A stretch of 64,000 nucleotides of DNA, taken from Omphiscola glabra (Eukaryota; Mollusca; Gastropoda; Lymnaeidae). This document shows, piece by piece, positions 20,080-31,787 of the stretch. The translations under genes were made by a program, and so were the position numbers. The DNA is taken from NCBI GenBank assembly GCA_964017045.1, contig OZ024801.1:33281257-33345256 (forward strand), given 5' to 3'. Position 1 is the first letter of the stretch, and each line of letters starts with the position of its first letter. A model generated the notes under the pieces. That model worked only from the letters and a program-made list of their open reading frames with translations. It searched no databases and had not been told where the DNA came from.

Positions 20080-20348
20080 TTGGGGGTGGGGGGGGGGGAT
20101 GTGACTTCAATACCCCCCGTGATCATTTTGTAGAAATCGAGAGATCTAGTTTTAGTATACGACATTCAACGTTGTCTTCAAACATCCACTCCAATTTCAG
20201 TTCGGACGTAAGCAGTAAATTTTTTTTTTCCTTTCCCGTGAATAGCATTCATTGACACATTTACACAATGATTGTTTAATACTCAAAGGATTGAAAAGAT
20301 TCATAATTCAAAATTCAAAATCCATGCTGTACAAGATTAAAAATGGGC

Positions 20349-20408
20349 TGGTCCAGAAAGATCAATTCATTGATCGTGGGCCCTCAAAATATAGAAGAAG
20401 AAGATGTG
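20349..20408 (+). mobile_element. LINE 3' terminal fragment
   Basis: AGATCAATTCATTGATCGTG followed by GGCCCTCAAAATATAGAAG matches the end of the LINE at 7500-7535 and 41380-41412. Confidence 0.6.
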
Positions 20409-20459
20409 AATTTTTTTCAAACAACATCAAACCAGTATCCGTAAGGTCTTGATGGCCGG

Positions 20460-20626
20460 CAGTGGCGTAACAACGGCTTGGCATTGGGGCAGTTGCCAAG
20501 GGTGCCGGCCTGCGCCAGTTCAAAACGGGCGCCGCTACATCTCTAATTTTTCAATTGTTCAATTTATCAAGGGTGCCAAAAATAAAATTTTTGCCAAGGG
20601 CGTCAAAAACTCCAGTTACACCTCGG
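20460..20626. mobile_element. Degraded hAT-type MITE
   Basis: Left end CAGTGGCGTAACAACGG; right end CAGTTACACCTCGG is a decayed inverted copy. Flanks ATGGCCGG and AAGGCCGG agree at 7 of 8 positions. Confidence 0.6.
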
Positions 20627-20909
20627 AAGGCCGGATTGAAATTTTCAGCCGGCCGCTGGTCATCTACAGCATCCCCCACCCAAACCCCTCCCCATGTTCT
20701 TTTTTTTTTTTTTTTTTAAAGTGAGTTTAAAACGACCATTCACTTGACTAAGTCGTTCTACTGGATACAGTCAACATCAATCTTATAAAGCGCATTCTCT
20801 TTACGCGTCCGAATCGACTCGCACATCAAGATCTTTTTTCCTCAAATAAATCCGCCGGGAAGTCAACCCATTTGTCCCGTAGAACAATCCACGTCAGTTC
20901 CTACTAGAC

Positions 20910-21106
20910 CAGCGGTTCTCAACCAGTGGGTCACGACCCCTTTGGGGGTTGAATGACCCTTTCACAGGGGTCGCCTCAGACCATCGGAAAACGCACATAC
21001 TCTACAGTAATGAAGTAGCAACGAAAATAATATGGTAGTTGTGGGTCGCCAACAGAAGAGGAACTGTATTAAAGGGTCGTGGCTTTAGGAAGGTTGAGAA
21101 CCACTG
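20910..21106 (+). mobile_element. SPIN-like hAT MITE, 197 bp (copy B)
   Basis: Ends CAGCGGTTCTCAACCAGTGG and AGGTTGAGAACCACTG. Exact 8-bp duplication TACTAGAC (20902-20909, 21107-21114). Internal GACCCCTTTGGGGG and AGACCATCGGAAAAC agree with SPIN architecture. It is the best-preserved copy here. Confidence 0.95.
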
Positions 21107-21114
21107 TACTAGAC

Positions 21115-21975
21115 ACACCAAAAATAAAAATAAAACCCTCTAAACAAAGTCTTCCTCGTTCGTTTTTTCCATAAACTCTCTTGACATTTAGAAAATGACT
21201 TTTTTTATATATATTTTTTATTTTACCGTGATCCATTGCGAACTAAAGGCTTGTCAATAGTTTTCCTGGTCCCTCACTGATCACTGAGCTAAGGACGCCG
21301 GGCCCCCATAGAGCACTCATACACCTAATGGGTTTAGTGAAGACGATTGGTACCATTCATAACACCATATAAAAAGCACCATCTCATTCTACTTTCTTAG
21401 AGAGTACCTCCTGCAAATAGATGGCTTTTCTAGCTGGATCAGACTCTCGAACTAAAAAAGGTATTCGATGGGACTTGCTCTTTGCTTCTACCTACTGGTT
21501 TGGCAATCTATTAAGACTGACTTGTCTTTTTGATATCCTCATGTATGTAAATGAATTAATGAGCTATACCACGGGAAATGTCCCATACAATGAAATAACT
21601 TAGGTTTATTGAATGAAAGCATTAAAACAATAAACAATATCAGTTGTATTTCTATACAGTTTTTAATATGTACGTATATAAACGTTTTGAGGATTGTCCT
21701 TAAAAGCTCCCCCTCAATCCATGGATATGTTGGGAAAAACTTGTTATGGATCGTACAAGTTGGTGAGGTAGAGGCTCACTGTTGGAGCACAATCCTCAGA
21801 GAATTAGACGCACCGCTCTCGCCCCAACAAAGACGCACGGCAAGGAACAGGCAGAAATTGTTACATTACACACGACGGGCTCATGTTTGACTGCTGTTTG
21901 GCATGTGTTTCATTCATGTTTGGTTTGTTTGACTGGTAGACTTTTCAGTTTGAGAGTTAGAGTTGTATGATTGGA
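21115..21975. other. No gene supported
   Basis: Three short frames (21421-21603, 21609-21890, 21782-21970) lack recognisable domains. No tandem repeat or element terminus was recognised. Confidence 0.5.
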
Positions 21976-21983
21976 CTGGTAAT

Positions 21984-22166
21984 CAGTGGCGTAGTGAGGT
22001 GGGAAGGGGGCATCATGCCCCGGGCGCTACTCACAAAGGGGCGCCAAATGGTATATTTTACTATAATATTGTATGGTTTTCGAATAGGGGGGGGGGCTAA
22101 AAAGGTATTGGGGGGCGCTAAAAAGGTATTGTGCCCTAGGCGCGAGTTAAGCTCGCTACGCCACTG
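21984..22166. mobile_element. hAT-type MITE, 183 bp, with TSD CTGGTAAT
   Basis: Same family as 9071-9267: CAGTGGCGTAGTGAGG and GCTACGCCACTG ends and the shared interior GGGGCGCCAAATGGTATATT. Exact duplication CTGGTAAT at 21976-21983 and 22167-22174. Confidence 0.93.
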
Positions 22167-22182
22167 CTGGTAATATAGCCAT

Positions 22183-22890
22183 GTTCACACATCCATATTT
22201 GGCTTGTTCATATATCCATTTTCAATAATGTTCATAATATATTCATTTTTGACGTGTTCATATATTATTATTATTATTGTTACTATTATTATTATTGGTA
22301 GTTTTCTATAGCGTGGTACTCAAGCCTACGGCTGGGCTCACCACGCTGTACATACAATTTAACAAACATAATCATGAACTTAAAAATAAAAAAAATAAAA
22401 ATTTACATTAATTAAATAAAAGAAAGTAGATGTGTATTCGCTTCAACCATTCCATAATTATTTACATGTGAAGCCATGGGCGGCACTCAGCAGCATCGTT
22501 TAACGGCCAGAGGGGGAAACAGTCAGGATAGTAGAGTTTAAAGAGATGCGTTTTGAGTGCAGTTTTGAAGGCTGTTATGGTTGGTATATTGCGGATGTGT
22601 AGTGGAAGAGAATTCCATTGTTGGACTTATTCATATATTTAGTTTCAGCTTGTTCATAATATATCCATTTTTGACTTGTTCGTGTATCCATTTTCGACTA
22701 GTTTATAATATATCAAATTTTGGCGAGTTCATACATAATATATCCATTTTTGACTAGTTCATAGCATATCCATTTTTGACTAGTTCATAGCATATCCATT
22801 TTTGACTTGTTCATAATGTATCCATTTTTGACTTGTTCATATATCGATTTTCGGCTAGTTCATAATATATCCTTTCCCCACTTGTCATTA
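22183..22890. repeat. AT-rich tandem repeat of about 26-29 bp, interrupted by a LINE tail
   Basis: Units resemble TATCCATTTTTGACTTGTTC followed by ATAATA. The array occupies about 22183-22262 and 22626-22890; the middle is a minus-strand LINE 3' end. Confidence 0.8.
22264..22625 (-). pseudogene. LINE reverse-transcriptase C-terminus and 3' tail, minus strand
   Basis: Reading minus from about 22625 to the TAA at 22464-22462, the frame gives WNSLPLHIRNIPTITAFKTA and then LKTHLFKLYYPDCFPLW, ending ECRPWLHM. The WNSLP...FK..LK.HLF pattern is the usual C-terminal end of L2/CR1-like LINE polymerases. The 3' untranslated region has AGCGTGGTGAGCCCAGCC and ends in an AAT-type microsatellite. It shares LHIRNI(P/S)TI(T/S)AF and the tail with 46866-47195. 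Nothing upstream of the last 55 codons is present. Confidence 0.75.
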
Positions 22891-23051
22891 TATCCTCATT
22901 TAGACATATTCATAAATCCAGTTTTCCTCTGTTTATCTATTCACGTTTCCCATTTGCTCACGTGTTTCTTCCCCACGTCTAAACACGGCCAGGTAAACCT
23001 GGGCGAAAATGCGTTATTTCTATTACAGCTTTAACGATTGGCTTCAAATTA

Positions 23052-23120
23052 ACCAATCAGAGCCTTTCATTCACCGACAAACTGCTTGACGTCATGCCCA
23101 TAGCGACCCACGTGCTCTTT
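23052..23120. promoter_or_regulatory. Cluster of CCAAT, CRE and E-box motifs
   Basis: ACCAATCAG (about 23052-23060), TGACGTCA (about 23088-23095) and CACGTG (about 23109-23114) fall within 65 bp, upstream of a more GC-rich stretch. Such clustering is promoter-like, but no gene start can be shown. Confidence 0.25.
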
Positions 23121-23299
23121 TTTTCATTCAATCAAAATAATCGTAACAAATTTTTTTGCACGCGGGCGTCTCCGGACGTCTTTTTTTTTAGCCGACCTTC
23201 GGGGAAACCCAACAAAAACATGCTCGCTGGACCCTGCTACACTAATGGCCGACGGCGCGCGCTGTCAAACAGACGACAAGAGAGAAGCCTAATCAGGCG

Positions 23300-24240
23300 C
23301 TCTAAGAGGGACTCACATCATAACATTCCTGGATGTCCATTACTAATCGCGGGACGCTCAATCTCCTGCTTATTTTCTTGAGCGCGTTCGGAACACTTGC
23401 GTCCATGTTATTTCTTTTTATTAGGGGGATGGGGGTAGGCATGGGGGAAAAAAGGGGTGAGGTAAAATTGAGAGAGTTTTTTTTTTTTTTTTTATATGCG
23501 TCATCTCCCCGCCCCCCCCCCCCCCCAACCAGGGGCGGTGTGGACGAGACCCCGCATTATGAAAAGCCATTGGCTTGTTGCGTGCTGTTTGGTGATGGAA
23601 GAAATTACACCCCATTTCTGGAAGTTGATTTTTTTTACTTTGCTCCTACCCTCTCTCTCTCAAGGCCTCACCGGTAATTACGTCATGGTTCAACATTACC
23701 TCTCAAACACGTCTCAAATAGGGCGATCACGTGTGACATATCACACAGGGTCACGGTACGCCATGCCACACACACACACACACACACACAGACACACACA
23801 CTATATCTTATTTGCTCTTATATTTATATCCCCACGCATATATAATTATTATTTCTTGTTCGTTTTCATGTACCGCCCCCCCACCCTTTTTTTTTTTGGA
23901 ATGGTTAACTCTTAGCATTCTATGAATTAGTTCATTTGTGCTGTATCTGGAGTATTTGGTAATGATGAGTATGGACAAGATTGTGTGTGTGTGTGTGTGG
24001 GGGGGGGGGGTGATTCCTTTTTTTTTTTTACCCATAAAGTATACGTTTACAGCTGTGTCCAGAGCAGGTAGGTGCAGAAGAGGGGGGAGTATGAGGTTTT
24101 AATTTCAGGGGCGTGGCATGAGTATGGCAAAGGATACGCCTTCTTGGATCCATATGTGGAAATTATTATCTTTATTTTTATTTAAAGGAAAAAGCAACAA
24201 CTAAATGTAATGGACGTCCATTCTATGCATAATGAAGTAT
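23300..24240. other. No gene recognised; C runs and CA repeats
   Basis: Contains a poly-C run (about 23510-23526), a CA microsatellite (23767-23800) and a GT/G tract (23980-24010). Confidence 0.55.
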
Positions 24241-24249
24241 TTAATGAGC

Positions 24250-24335
24250 ACACGTGACCAATCAGTCACGTAGCTACACCAACAACAAAAATCCATAGGA
24301 CATGCTGATTGGTTTGGATAATTATCCAATCAGAT
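24250..24335. promoter_or_regulatory. Three CCAAT boxes, an E-box and a hairpin
   Basis: CACGTGACCAATCAG (from 24251), CTGATTGG (24305-24312) and CCAATCAG (24326-24333). The last two form an inverted repeat enclosing the palindrome GATAATTATC. The sequence downstream to 24620 is GC-richer and ends with a donor-like GGGGTGAGG near 24601. Promoter function is conjecture. Confidence 0.25.
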
Positions 24336-24619
24336 TCCGTTTCATCGGGTTTTCCCGGCGCAAAAAAACAAAAAAACAAACAAAGTTAAATGTGACTTGT
24401 TTGTTTATGGCTGCTTTGGTCTCAGCAGATGAGACCGGCACTACCGGGCCCACGACTTCAGGGGAAGACAGCTGCAAATGAATCGTCAACATCATCAGCC
24501 GGCTGCCCACTGCGATATGTGGACATGACGAATAACAACCCCAGTCACGCGGCGGCGGTCACATGACGACACTCACGTGACCTTCCAGCATGACCTGTCC
24601 GGGGTGAGGTGCGGGGGGT

Positions 24620-27055
24620 GGAAGGTCAACGAGCGGCATGTCTGCAATCACTCTGATGAACGCCTTGACCATTCAAAGCCCCCGGATGGACGTGTCCAGT
24701 TTTTACGAGACCTATTGGAGCTATTAACTGCCCCCCCCCCCCCCCCCGTCCTTGCTGTTAGGAACATGCCAACTGCTCACGTTTGGGATGAAACAGGAAA
24801 CAATGTGAATGGGGAACCAGGGCTTGTCCACGCGCAACCTGTCTTGTCCGCCGGTGAACTACAGTCCTGGCTCGGACGAGGACAAAAGCAAATCGCCAGA
24901 TGAAATTTTGTAGCGAGATCGTCTTTTTTTATATACTAGTTGATTGGACGATTGTGGGGGGTTGGGGGGAGGGGAGAATAAATTATTTTATCCTTAAAGT
25001 CGCTTCCGGGTTGACATATTTATGAAATGGCATGATGAAAAGACGGATTCGCTCCGGGAAAGATACTGGACGTTTGACCAGAGATTTGTGGAAGCGTTGG
25101 CACGCCTTGAAGATTTCTTGGGGTTTAGGAGGCTGTTAGTTTGATTAATAATTCAATCCAGCGTTTTCTCGTGTGTTTTTTGTTGTTGTTGTTTGTTTGG
25201 TATTTGCTTTTGTTTTGTTGCTGCTGTGTGTACATTATATTACATGATGTTGTCTGCCATCTTTTCCAGCTACCTCCTAGATGTAGACTGGCTTGTGTTG
25301 TATATGCCCTCAAGGGATGAAAGACTTTGAACGGGTACGCTCGTATGTAGTTCTTGTATTGTTGCGTTTTGTATTTCAATGTGGTCAAATATCGATTGTT
25401 TTCATTTCTCTTTTAATGTGGTGGACTTTGTACCGCGCTTCGAGCCTTCGGGGATGAAGCGTGATTTTCACATATACTTTATTATTTTATATATATACAT
25501 ATACATATATACATATATATATATTCGTGTCACTCTTTGTAGATATCTCTCAGTTTATACTAATCTGCCAAACTAACTTCGAACACATGAAGTAGGAAAT
25601 TGCGCTTCAGGACAATGACTCACGTTACAAAAAGCGATTCTCGAAAGGTCTCCCCGTGTGGCTATAGGGTGTACGTTACGGAAGCGGCTCAGACTTCCCG
25701 GTTGCACGTTAAACTATGTAACAGCTCTTTTAAATATGTACAACATTTCCAAGAGTTTTGAGAATTAGGGCGCCCCCACACAAAGCGAGCGCCTCCCCAG
25801 TTCGTAATATCTAATCTATTTGTTTAAATTTTCAAAAGACCCTGTAATTTCGGGACTGGGTTGGAGGAAAAGCAAGTTTATAGCAACTCCCAACATGTCA
25901 ACCCTGTATCTGCATATTTAAATTTGGGAAGGACATTAAATACAGACTCCATTCAACGTTTATACAACATTTGGCATTAAATACAACATCTGACATCAAA
26001 ACCCGGAGTAATATCACGTCAAATCCCGCGCTTAGGGGTCGAGTCTTCCCCAGACGTGATTTGACACTGGCAGGCGTGTGACTTCTCACTGCCTGGGATA
26101 TCCGGGTCGGATTAGCCGTCTGTTTTAAAATTGTTAATGAGACATGCCGAAATTGCTGTGCCCCCCCCCCCCCAACCCCCTTTTTTTTTGTTGTTGCCCG
26201 AAGTGACCGTCTATTCGTCTGCTTCATGGTCGGTTGATTGGAGGCAGATGGGCCTTTACAATAACAGGGCCACGTGCCGCATTCGCGAAGTAGGTCGGTC
26301 TGAGTTGGCAACGAGTTCTCGTTCCTTTTGTGAGGTCACGTGATGCAGGGGTTCCGCGCGAATATTGAAAAGCATCATGGTGTTTATGCAGCGAACTGGG
26401 GGGGGGGGGGGGGACGACTCTCAGGAATTAGGAATCTCGTGTGATTACTCGCAGCAGCGATGTCCGTCGCTATTCGGCGTTTCTTGTGGGACAGGGTCGG
26501 GAGACAGGAAACATTCCGAGCATTCATCTTAAGAATACCTATGCTCTTTTTTTTTTTCTTTTAAATTTCATTTCTATTGTGAGTAAGACAGCAATGAGAT
26601 TTATCAACAGGCATTGATGAAACAAAGTGGATGGGGCAGATCTGAAAGTTGGCGGCAAAAAAATAACCATAATAAATGAAGGACTGCGTTCGAGCTGTGT
26701 GAAGGAAATAGTAGAACAAGGCGATGTGGAAGCTTGAAATAGAAAGATGAAACACTAAAAGAAGAGGTAAGAGCCTTCCTCGGCAGACAGGACGAATGAA
26801 AAAAAAAAACATTTTGGCAATAACGGTAAAATAAATAATAGAGAATTAGCTAAAAGAGCCTATCTCTGCTTGTATCCGAAGATAGGCCAAAGTCCGGGAA
26901 AGGAGGAACCCTAGCCTTGACAACTTGGGAGTCCAGGGGACCTCTTGATGTATCCTCCGTAGAAAGTGGGTACGCGGTATAATTCAAATTAAAGTCGACC
27001 CCTGATGAGATCACAGTGTTCAAGGGAGTTATCTGCCCTTACTCTCTACACGTAG
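24620..27055. other. No gene recognised
   Basis: Mixed sequence with a C run (24731-24747), a TA tract (25490-25525), a C run (26161-26174) and a G run (26398-26413). Short frames were inspected (for example 24577-24903, 25898-26311) and carry no recognisable domain. Confidence 0.5.
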
Positions 27056-27058
27056 CCA

Positions 27059-27248
27059 AGGGTGTAGCAGTGGTTGTCAAAAAGATCTCTGGTGTAGCAG
27101 CCGTTGTCAAAGAGATCTCTGGTTTAGCAATCGTTGTCAAAGACATGTCTGGTGTATCACCCGTTGTCAAAGAGATCTCTGGTGTGTCACCCGTTGTCAA
27201 AGACATCTCCGGTGTAGCAGGCGTTGTCAAAGAGATAGCTGGTGGGGC
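27059..27248. repeat. Minisatellite, 30-bp unit, about 6-7 copies
   Basis: Units contain GTTGTCAAAGAGATCTCTGG and TGTAGCAGCC. With a period of 10 codons both strands stay open (KEISGVAPVV on plus), which is not evidence of a gene. Confidence 0.9.
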
Positions 27249-27679
27249 ACCGGTTTCAAAGGATTCTCATGTTAAACTTAATGGGGATACTTCAAGTTGC
27301 TCAAATGGTCAGAGGGGTATCCCCTGATTTTTGCCGCCGTATTCAAATACAAAAATTTAAAACATTTTGTTCTCGTGAGTTAGAGAAACCTCCAAACCGG
27401 AGATCCCCATATCGCGGGTGTCCCCTCAAGAGTTCAGAAGAAGAGAAGTCGTAAAACCAAACCCCTTAAGGTGGCGCTCCCCGAACAAAGAAAAATTATA
27501 GGAAGTTGCAAAGGAAATAAGATCGCGGGCAAAGTTATTAGATGGCCATTGTACCCCGCGGAGATCCGGATAAGAAAATGAACGAATTTTATTGATTTCC
27601 ATCGAAAAAAACACTCAATTTTTTTTTTAGAACCTGGGAGCACATTTTTGTGTTTCGTGGTTGGAGTTGTGTTTCACAT

Positions 27680-28383
27680 TTTGATTTCTCTCTTTTTTTT
27701 TTCCTTTTTTTTTTTGTTACGTCATAGTGGAAGCTATGAAACATGTCGAAAGACATCGTTTTTTTTTTGAGTGGTTTTGTTTTGTTTAACATTGGATTTG
27801 GATATCTCAGTGCAGAGTAATGGTTCCTTGACTGCTTTCCGGCTTACTCATTTGTATCATTTATTTAAATTGTATCCCTTTTTCTTTCCTTTTTTCTTTC
27901 TTTCTTTCTTTCTTTCTTTCTTTTGTAATGTCTTTATCTCTTTGTTATTAGTTATTTATTTTTATTTTTTTGTGTATCGTTTTTTTCTTTTTTTCCGTTT
28001 CCAGTCTTTCAATGTTTATTCTTTTCAAATCTGCTTGTATCTTTCCTCGATTTCTCCCTCAGCTTTTCTCTATCCCCCTTAATATATATTTATATATTTC
28101 CCCATCTTTTCACCTCTCTGTCTGTCTATGATCTCTTCTCTATCTCTCTTCTCTCTATGCATTTGTCTCTCTCTATCTTCACTTTTCTCTCTCACTCCCT
28201 CTGTCTATCTTCTCTATATATCTCTCTCTCTATCTACCCTCTTCTCTCTCCTCTGTCTTCTATCTCTCTTTCTCTGTCTTATATATATATATCTGTCTTC
28301 TATCTCTCCCTCTTTCTTCTATCTCTCTCTCTTTCTTCTAGCTCTCTCTCTCCCTCTCAGTCTCTCTCTCTCTCTCTCTGTCG
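27680..28383. repeat. T-rich then CT-rich low-complexity DNA
   Basis: Poly-T and TTTC repeats (about 27690-27990) followed by TCTCTATC-type repeats to 28383. Confidence 0.85.
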
Positions 28384-29034
28384 TTTTCATAAGTCCCCGC
28401 TCAGAGTACCCAAAATCTTAACATGAAATTAACCAAAGCTATGCAAAACCATGTAAAATCTCAGCTGTCGGTCCACTATTACCCCCCCCCCCCCGGTCGT
28501 CCAGTGGCCTCGTGAGCTCCTCTGACGACATGTCCTGAGGGGGGGGGAGGACACGAGTGGCGCACTAATCGATTTAAGGACATGCGCCTTGTCTCAAAAT
28601 TTTGAAACTGCATGTGTTCTTTGAGACGAGCTCAGAAACTCTATGCAGCTCAGGGATCCCCCCAATGAAGACACCTCTGTACCGACTTTTACACCCTTAG
28701 ATAAAAATATCGCATCTTCGCCTTGTCGTTAATTGATTTGTAGTTTCATAGAGACACTTATTTTTGATTATGTCGATTACTTGATGGATCCCGTAACCAT
28801 TTTTTTAAAAATGATTTGAGAATCCCTGGTGGTATGAAGTTTTAAAAGAAAGCAGCCGTTAAACGACAAAATGTCGCGTTTCATCGCTGAAGAATTGATA
28901 AATTTGTCGCTTTCAGTTGTTGTTTCATGAATTATTAAACAGGGTCGCAGCGGACACTCCGTTAATGCAGCAATGAGGGATTAATTAGTTTCAATCGGAA
29001 CAATTTCTGAATTAGTTAGTGTGGTTGTGGTGGA
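28384..29034. other. No recognisable feature
   Basis: About 650 bp with C and G runs near 28484 and 28541. No gene or element end was recognised. Confidence 0.5.
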
Positions 29035-29375
29035 ATGTGGATGGAGGGAGAGAGGTGGATGGGGGAGAGAGGTGGATGGGGGAGAGAGGTGGTTGGGGGA
29101 GAGAGGTGGGTGGGGGAGAGAGGTGGGTGGGGGAGAGAGGTGGATGGGGGAGAGAAGTGGAGGTGGAGAGGTGTGGGTGGGGGAGAGAGGTGGATGGGGA
29201 GAGAGGTGGGTGGGGAGTGAGGTGGATGGGGGAGTGAGGTGGATGGGGGAGAGAGGTGGGTGGGGAGTGAGGTGGATGGGGAGTGAGGTGAATGGGGGAG
29301 TGAGGTGGATGGGGGAGTGAGGTGGATGGGGGAGTGATGTGGATGGGGGAGAGAGTTGGATGGGGAAGAGAGATT
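29035..29375. repeat. G-rich minisatellite, about 17-18 bp unit
   Basis: GGGGGAGAGAGGTGGATG and variants (GGGTGG, AGTGAGG) repeat roughly 19 times; strongly purine-rich on the plus strand. Confidence 0.93.
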
Positions 29376-29589
29376 GGGTGGGGATTTTGGTACTCCCATT
29401 CCAGAGATTACACACCGGAGTTAGGAGTACGAGGTGCTTGACTGGTTATGTGTAAGTGGGGAAAAACTCCCGTGAGGTGGGAAAATAGTTGTCTTTAGTT
29501 TAAACTCCAAAATTTCCTACCACTTTAAGTCAGTGTTGCCACAAACTTAACTCGCCTTCACCCAGAATGTACACGCCCCTGGAAATGAA

Positions 29590-29780
29590 CATGTCCACTG
29601 TCTTTACCTGTCCGCAGTCATTACCTGTCCATTGTCCCCTTTACCTGCCCACCGTACTTACCTACAAACAGTTCTTATCCGTCAACAGTCCTCACCTGCC
29701 CAACGTCATAACCTGTCCAGCGTCCTTACGTGTCCACATTCATAACCAGTCTACAGTACTTACATGTTCACAGTAATTAC
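29590..29780. repeat. Diverged 17-bp minisatellite, left of LTR-2
   Basis: About eleven units of ACCTGTCCACAGTCATT type. The array resumes on the far side of LTR-2 at 30619 with units related to these. Confidence 0.85.
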
Positions 29781-30145
29781 TGTTACGGCCCTCCTTCGTT
29801 GTATAGTATCACAAAAGTTGCGGCCTTCATTTGTTGTCTAGTATCACAAAAGTTACGGCCTTCCTTTGTTGTCTAGTATTACAAAAGTTGCGGCCTTCCT
29901 TGGTTGTCTAGTATCACAAATGTTACGGCCTTCCTTTGTTGTCTAGTATCACAAAAGTTACTGCCTTCCTTTGTTGTCTAGTATCACAAAAGTTACTGCC
30001 TTCCTTTGTTGTCTAGTATCACAAATGTTACGGCCTTCCTTTGTTGTCTAGTATCACAAATGTTACGGCCTTCCTTTGTTGTCTAGTATCACAAATGTTA
30101 CGGCCTTCCTTTGTTGTCTAGTATCACAAAACGCACGGCCTTCCT
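29781..30145. repeat. 35-bp tandem array inside LTR-2, about 10 copies
   Basis: Units contain GTTACGGCCTTCCTTTGTTG and TCTAGTATCACAAA, with GTTGCGG and GTTACTG variants. LTR-1 has only two or three TTACGGCC/CTACGGCC motifs at the same place. Confidence 0.93.
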
Positions 30146-30618
30146 TCGTTGATGTTCTCTAATATTAACGAATGTACTCTGTCACACCTGGTCTACAATA
30201 AAGAGCCAAACAACAGGGTCCAATGAAGATCACAAGAAGAGTTCTTTATTGACAGGACCCAATCACAGCAAATGTCAATCCACAACAGCGTTCAATGGAG
30301 ATAATAATAACTCTCAACCTTCTTTTTTCTATCTACCTTTGACTCTTAACTTTCTACTCTCTTCTACCTAACTACTTTCGACTCTTAACGCTCAACGATA
30401 TCGCTTCTCTCAACTAACGATCCCTCGGCTCATCTCCTCCCGATCTAAAAACACACACTGCCCTTTTCACATCACCACGCAAACACCAATGATACACTAA
30501 AAGCTCAACACGACAAACCAACTTCACGCTCTGACCTCACGACTTACAGCTCACAAGAAACACTCACACCATCAACAACTCACCCTACCAACCATTCACA
30601 GCAATCTAGTTCACAACC
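29781..30618 (-). mobile_element. Solo LTR (about 838 bp), minus orientation (LTR-2)
   Basis: Plus termini are TGTTACGGCC and GTTCACAACC(A), resembling LTR-1. Flanks are ATTAC on both sides (29776-29780, 30619-30623), a 5-bp duplication (4 bp if the final CA is retained). On the minus strand a GTGAAAAGGGCAGTGTG block corresponds to the TATA region of LTR-1, followed by AATAAA (30250-30245). The U5-side third is an expanded 35-bp array. No internal retrotransposon sequence is present, which fits recombination between the two LTRs. Confidence 0.7.
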
Positions 30619-30985
30619 ATTACCTGTCCATAGTTCTTACCTGTATGCATTCATTACCTGTCCACAACCATGTCCTGTCCATAGTTCTTACCTGTATGCA
30701 TTCATTACCTGTCCACAACCATGTCCTGTCCATAGTTCTTACCTGTATGCATTCATTACCTGTCCACAACCATGTCCTGTTCATAGTTCTTACCTGTATG
30801 CATTCATTACCTGTCCACAACCATGTCCTGTTCATAGTTCTTACCTGTATGCATTCATTAACTGTCCACAACCATGTCCTGTCCATAGTTCTTACCTGTA
30901 TGCATTCATTACCTGTCCACAACCATGTCCTGTCCATAGTTCTTACCTGTCCACCGTCATTTCCTGTCACCCATTCTTAACCTTT
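30619..30985. repeat. 51-bp higher-order minisatellite, about 6 copies, right of LTR-2
   Basis: Each unit is a trimer of 17-bp monomers: ACCTGTCCACAACCATG, TCCTGTCCATAGTTCTT and ACCTGTATGCATTCATT. The monomers are related to those left of the LTR. Confidence 0.93.
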
Positions 30986-31537
30986 CCTCAAACTCTACCT
31001 CCTCCAATATTTCCACCCACACAGAAACCACACTTTGCTCCCACCTTTTTATTTGTACCCGTTGACCGTTCACGCACACTTGCAAATGCCGGTAGGCAGT
31101 GGCGCACTTCTCTTCCATCGACCACCTCTAGTCTTACTTTTATAAGAGGCAGAGACACACACACACACACTCACAAAACCCGATAAATTGAATAATCTAA
31201 TGCTGTGTCTAACGAGGTCACGTGCCCCCCATCCCGATGACCTCATTAGAACCAGGTGCATCCAATGTAAACTTGGACCTTTCCAAATCAAACTTCACTT
31301 GAGTTGCTCCCATTTGACCCCTGCCCCACCCCTGTTCCATTTGTGTATCCGATAACATAAACAATTGACCTGGGCGAATGCTCCGTTCGGTAGGACAGGA
31401 TACGAGAAGAGAAGAGGAGAAAGAGAAAAGTGTGAGGAGTCGGGGAAGGGGGGGGGGGGGGGTTGGGTGAGGAGAGAGAGAAAAAAGGATAACTCAACTC
31501 GCGAAAGCTTGTAAACAAATAAAATGTCTTAACTCAC

Positions 31538-31612
31538 CGGTTGTTTACTTTACGCGACGACGAGCACGGAGCTGTCAGGCGGACGAGCCCAGCAGACGAT
31601 GTACGTGTGAAC
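31538..31612 (-). promoter_or_regulatory. Candidate minus-strand leader exon with TATA-like box and splice donor
   Basis: On the minus strand CTATAATA (31648-31641) is followed by a GC-rich segment and then AACAACCG|GTGAGTTAAG, a near-consensus donor at 31538/31537. No obvious initiator codon frame runs through it, so it would be 5' untranslated. Start and function are unproven. Confidence 0.22.
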
Positions 31613-31787
31613 ACGGGTCGCGACGGGGCACGCCAGCCAGTATTATAGAGGAATCTAGATTAACTTTTCCAAGCTATTTTAATAGCTGTTCTCCCGTCTG
31701 TTCCCTCCCCACCCTATGTTCTATTGCACCTCTGGTCAGATCACGTTCTATTTAGATTGACACTCTGTTTATCCTCTACCTCTAACA

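Noticed and set aside
24577..24903. 108-codon plus frame crossing a poly-C run
   Set aside because: The frame depends on the homopolymer length, and no domain is recognised.
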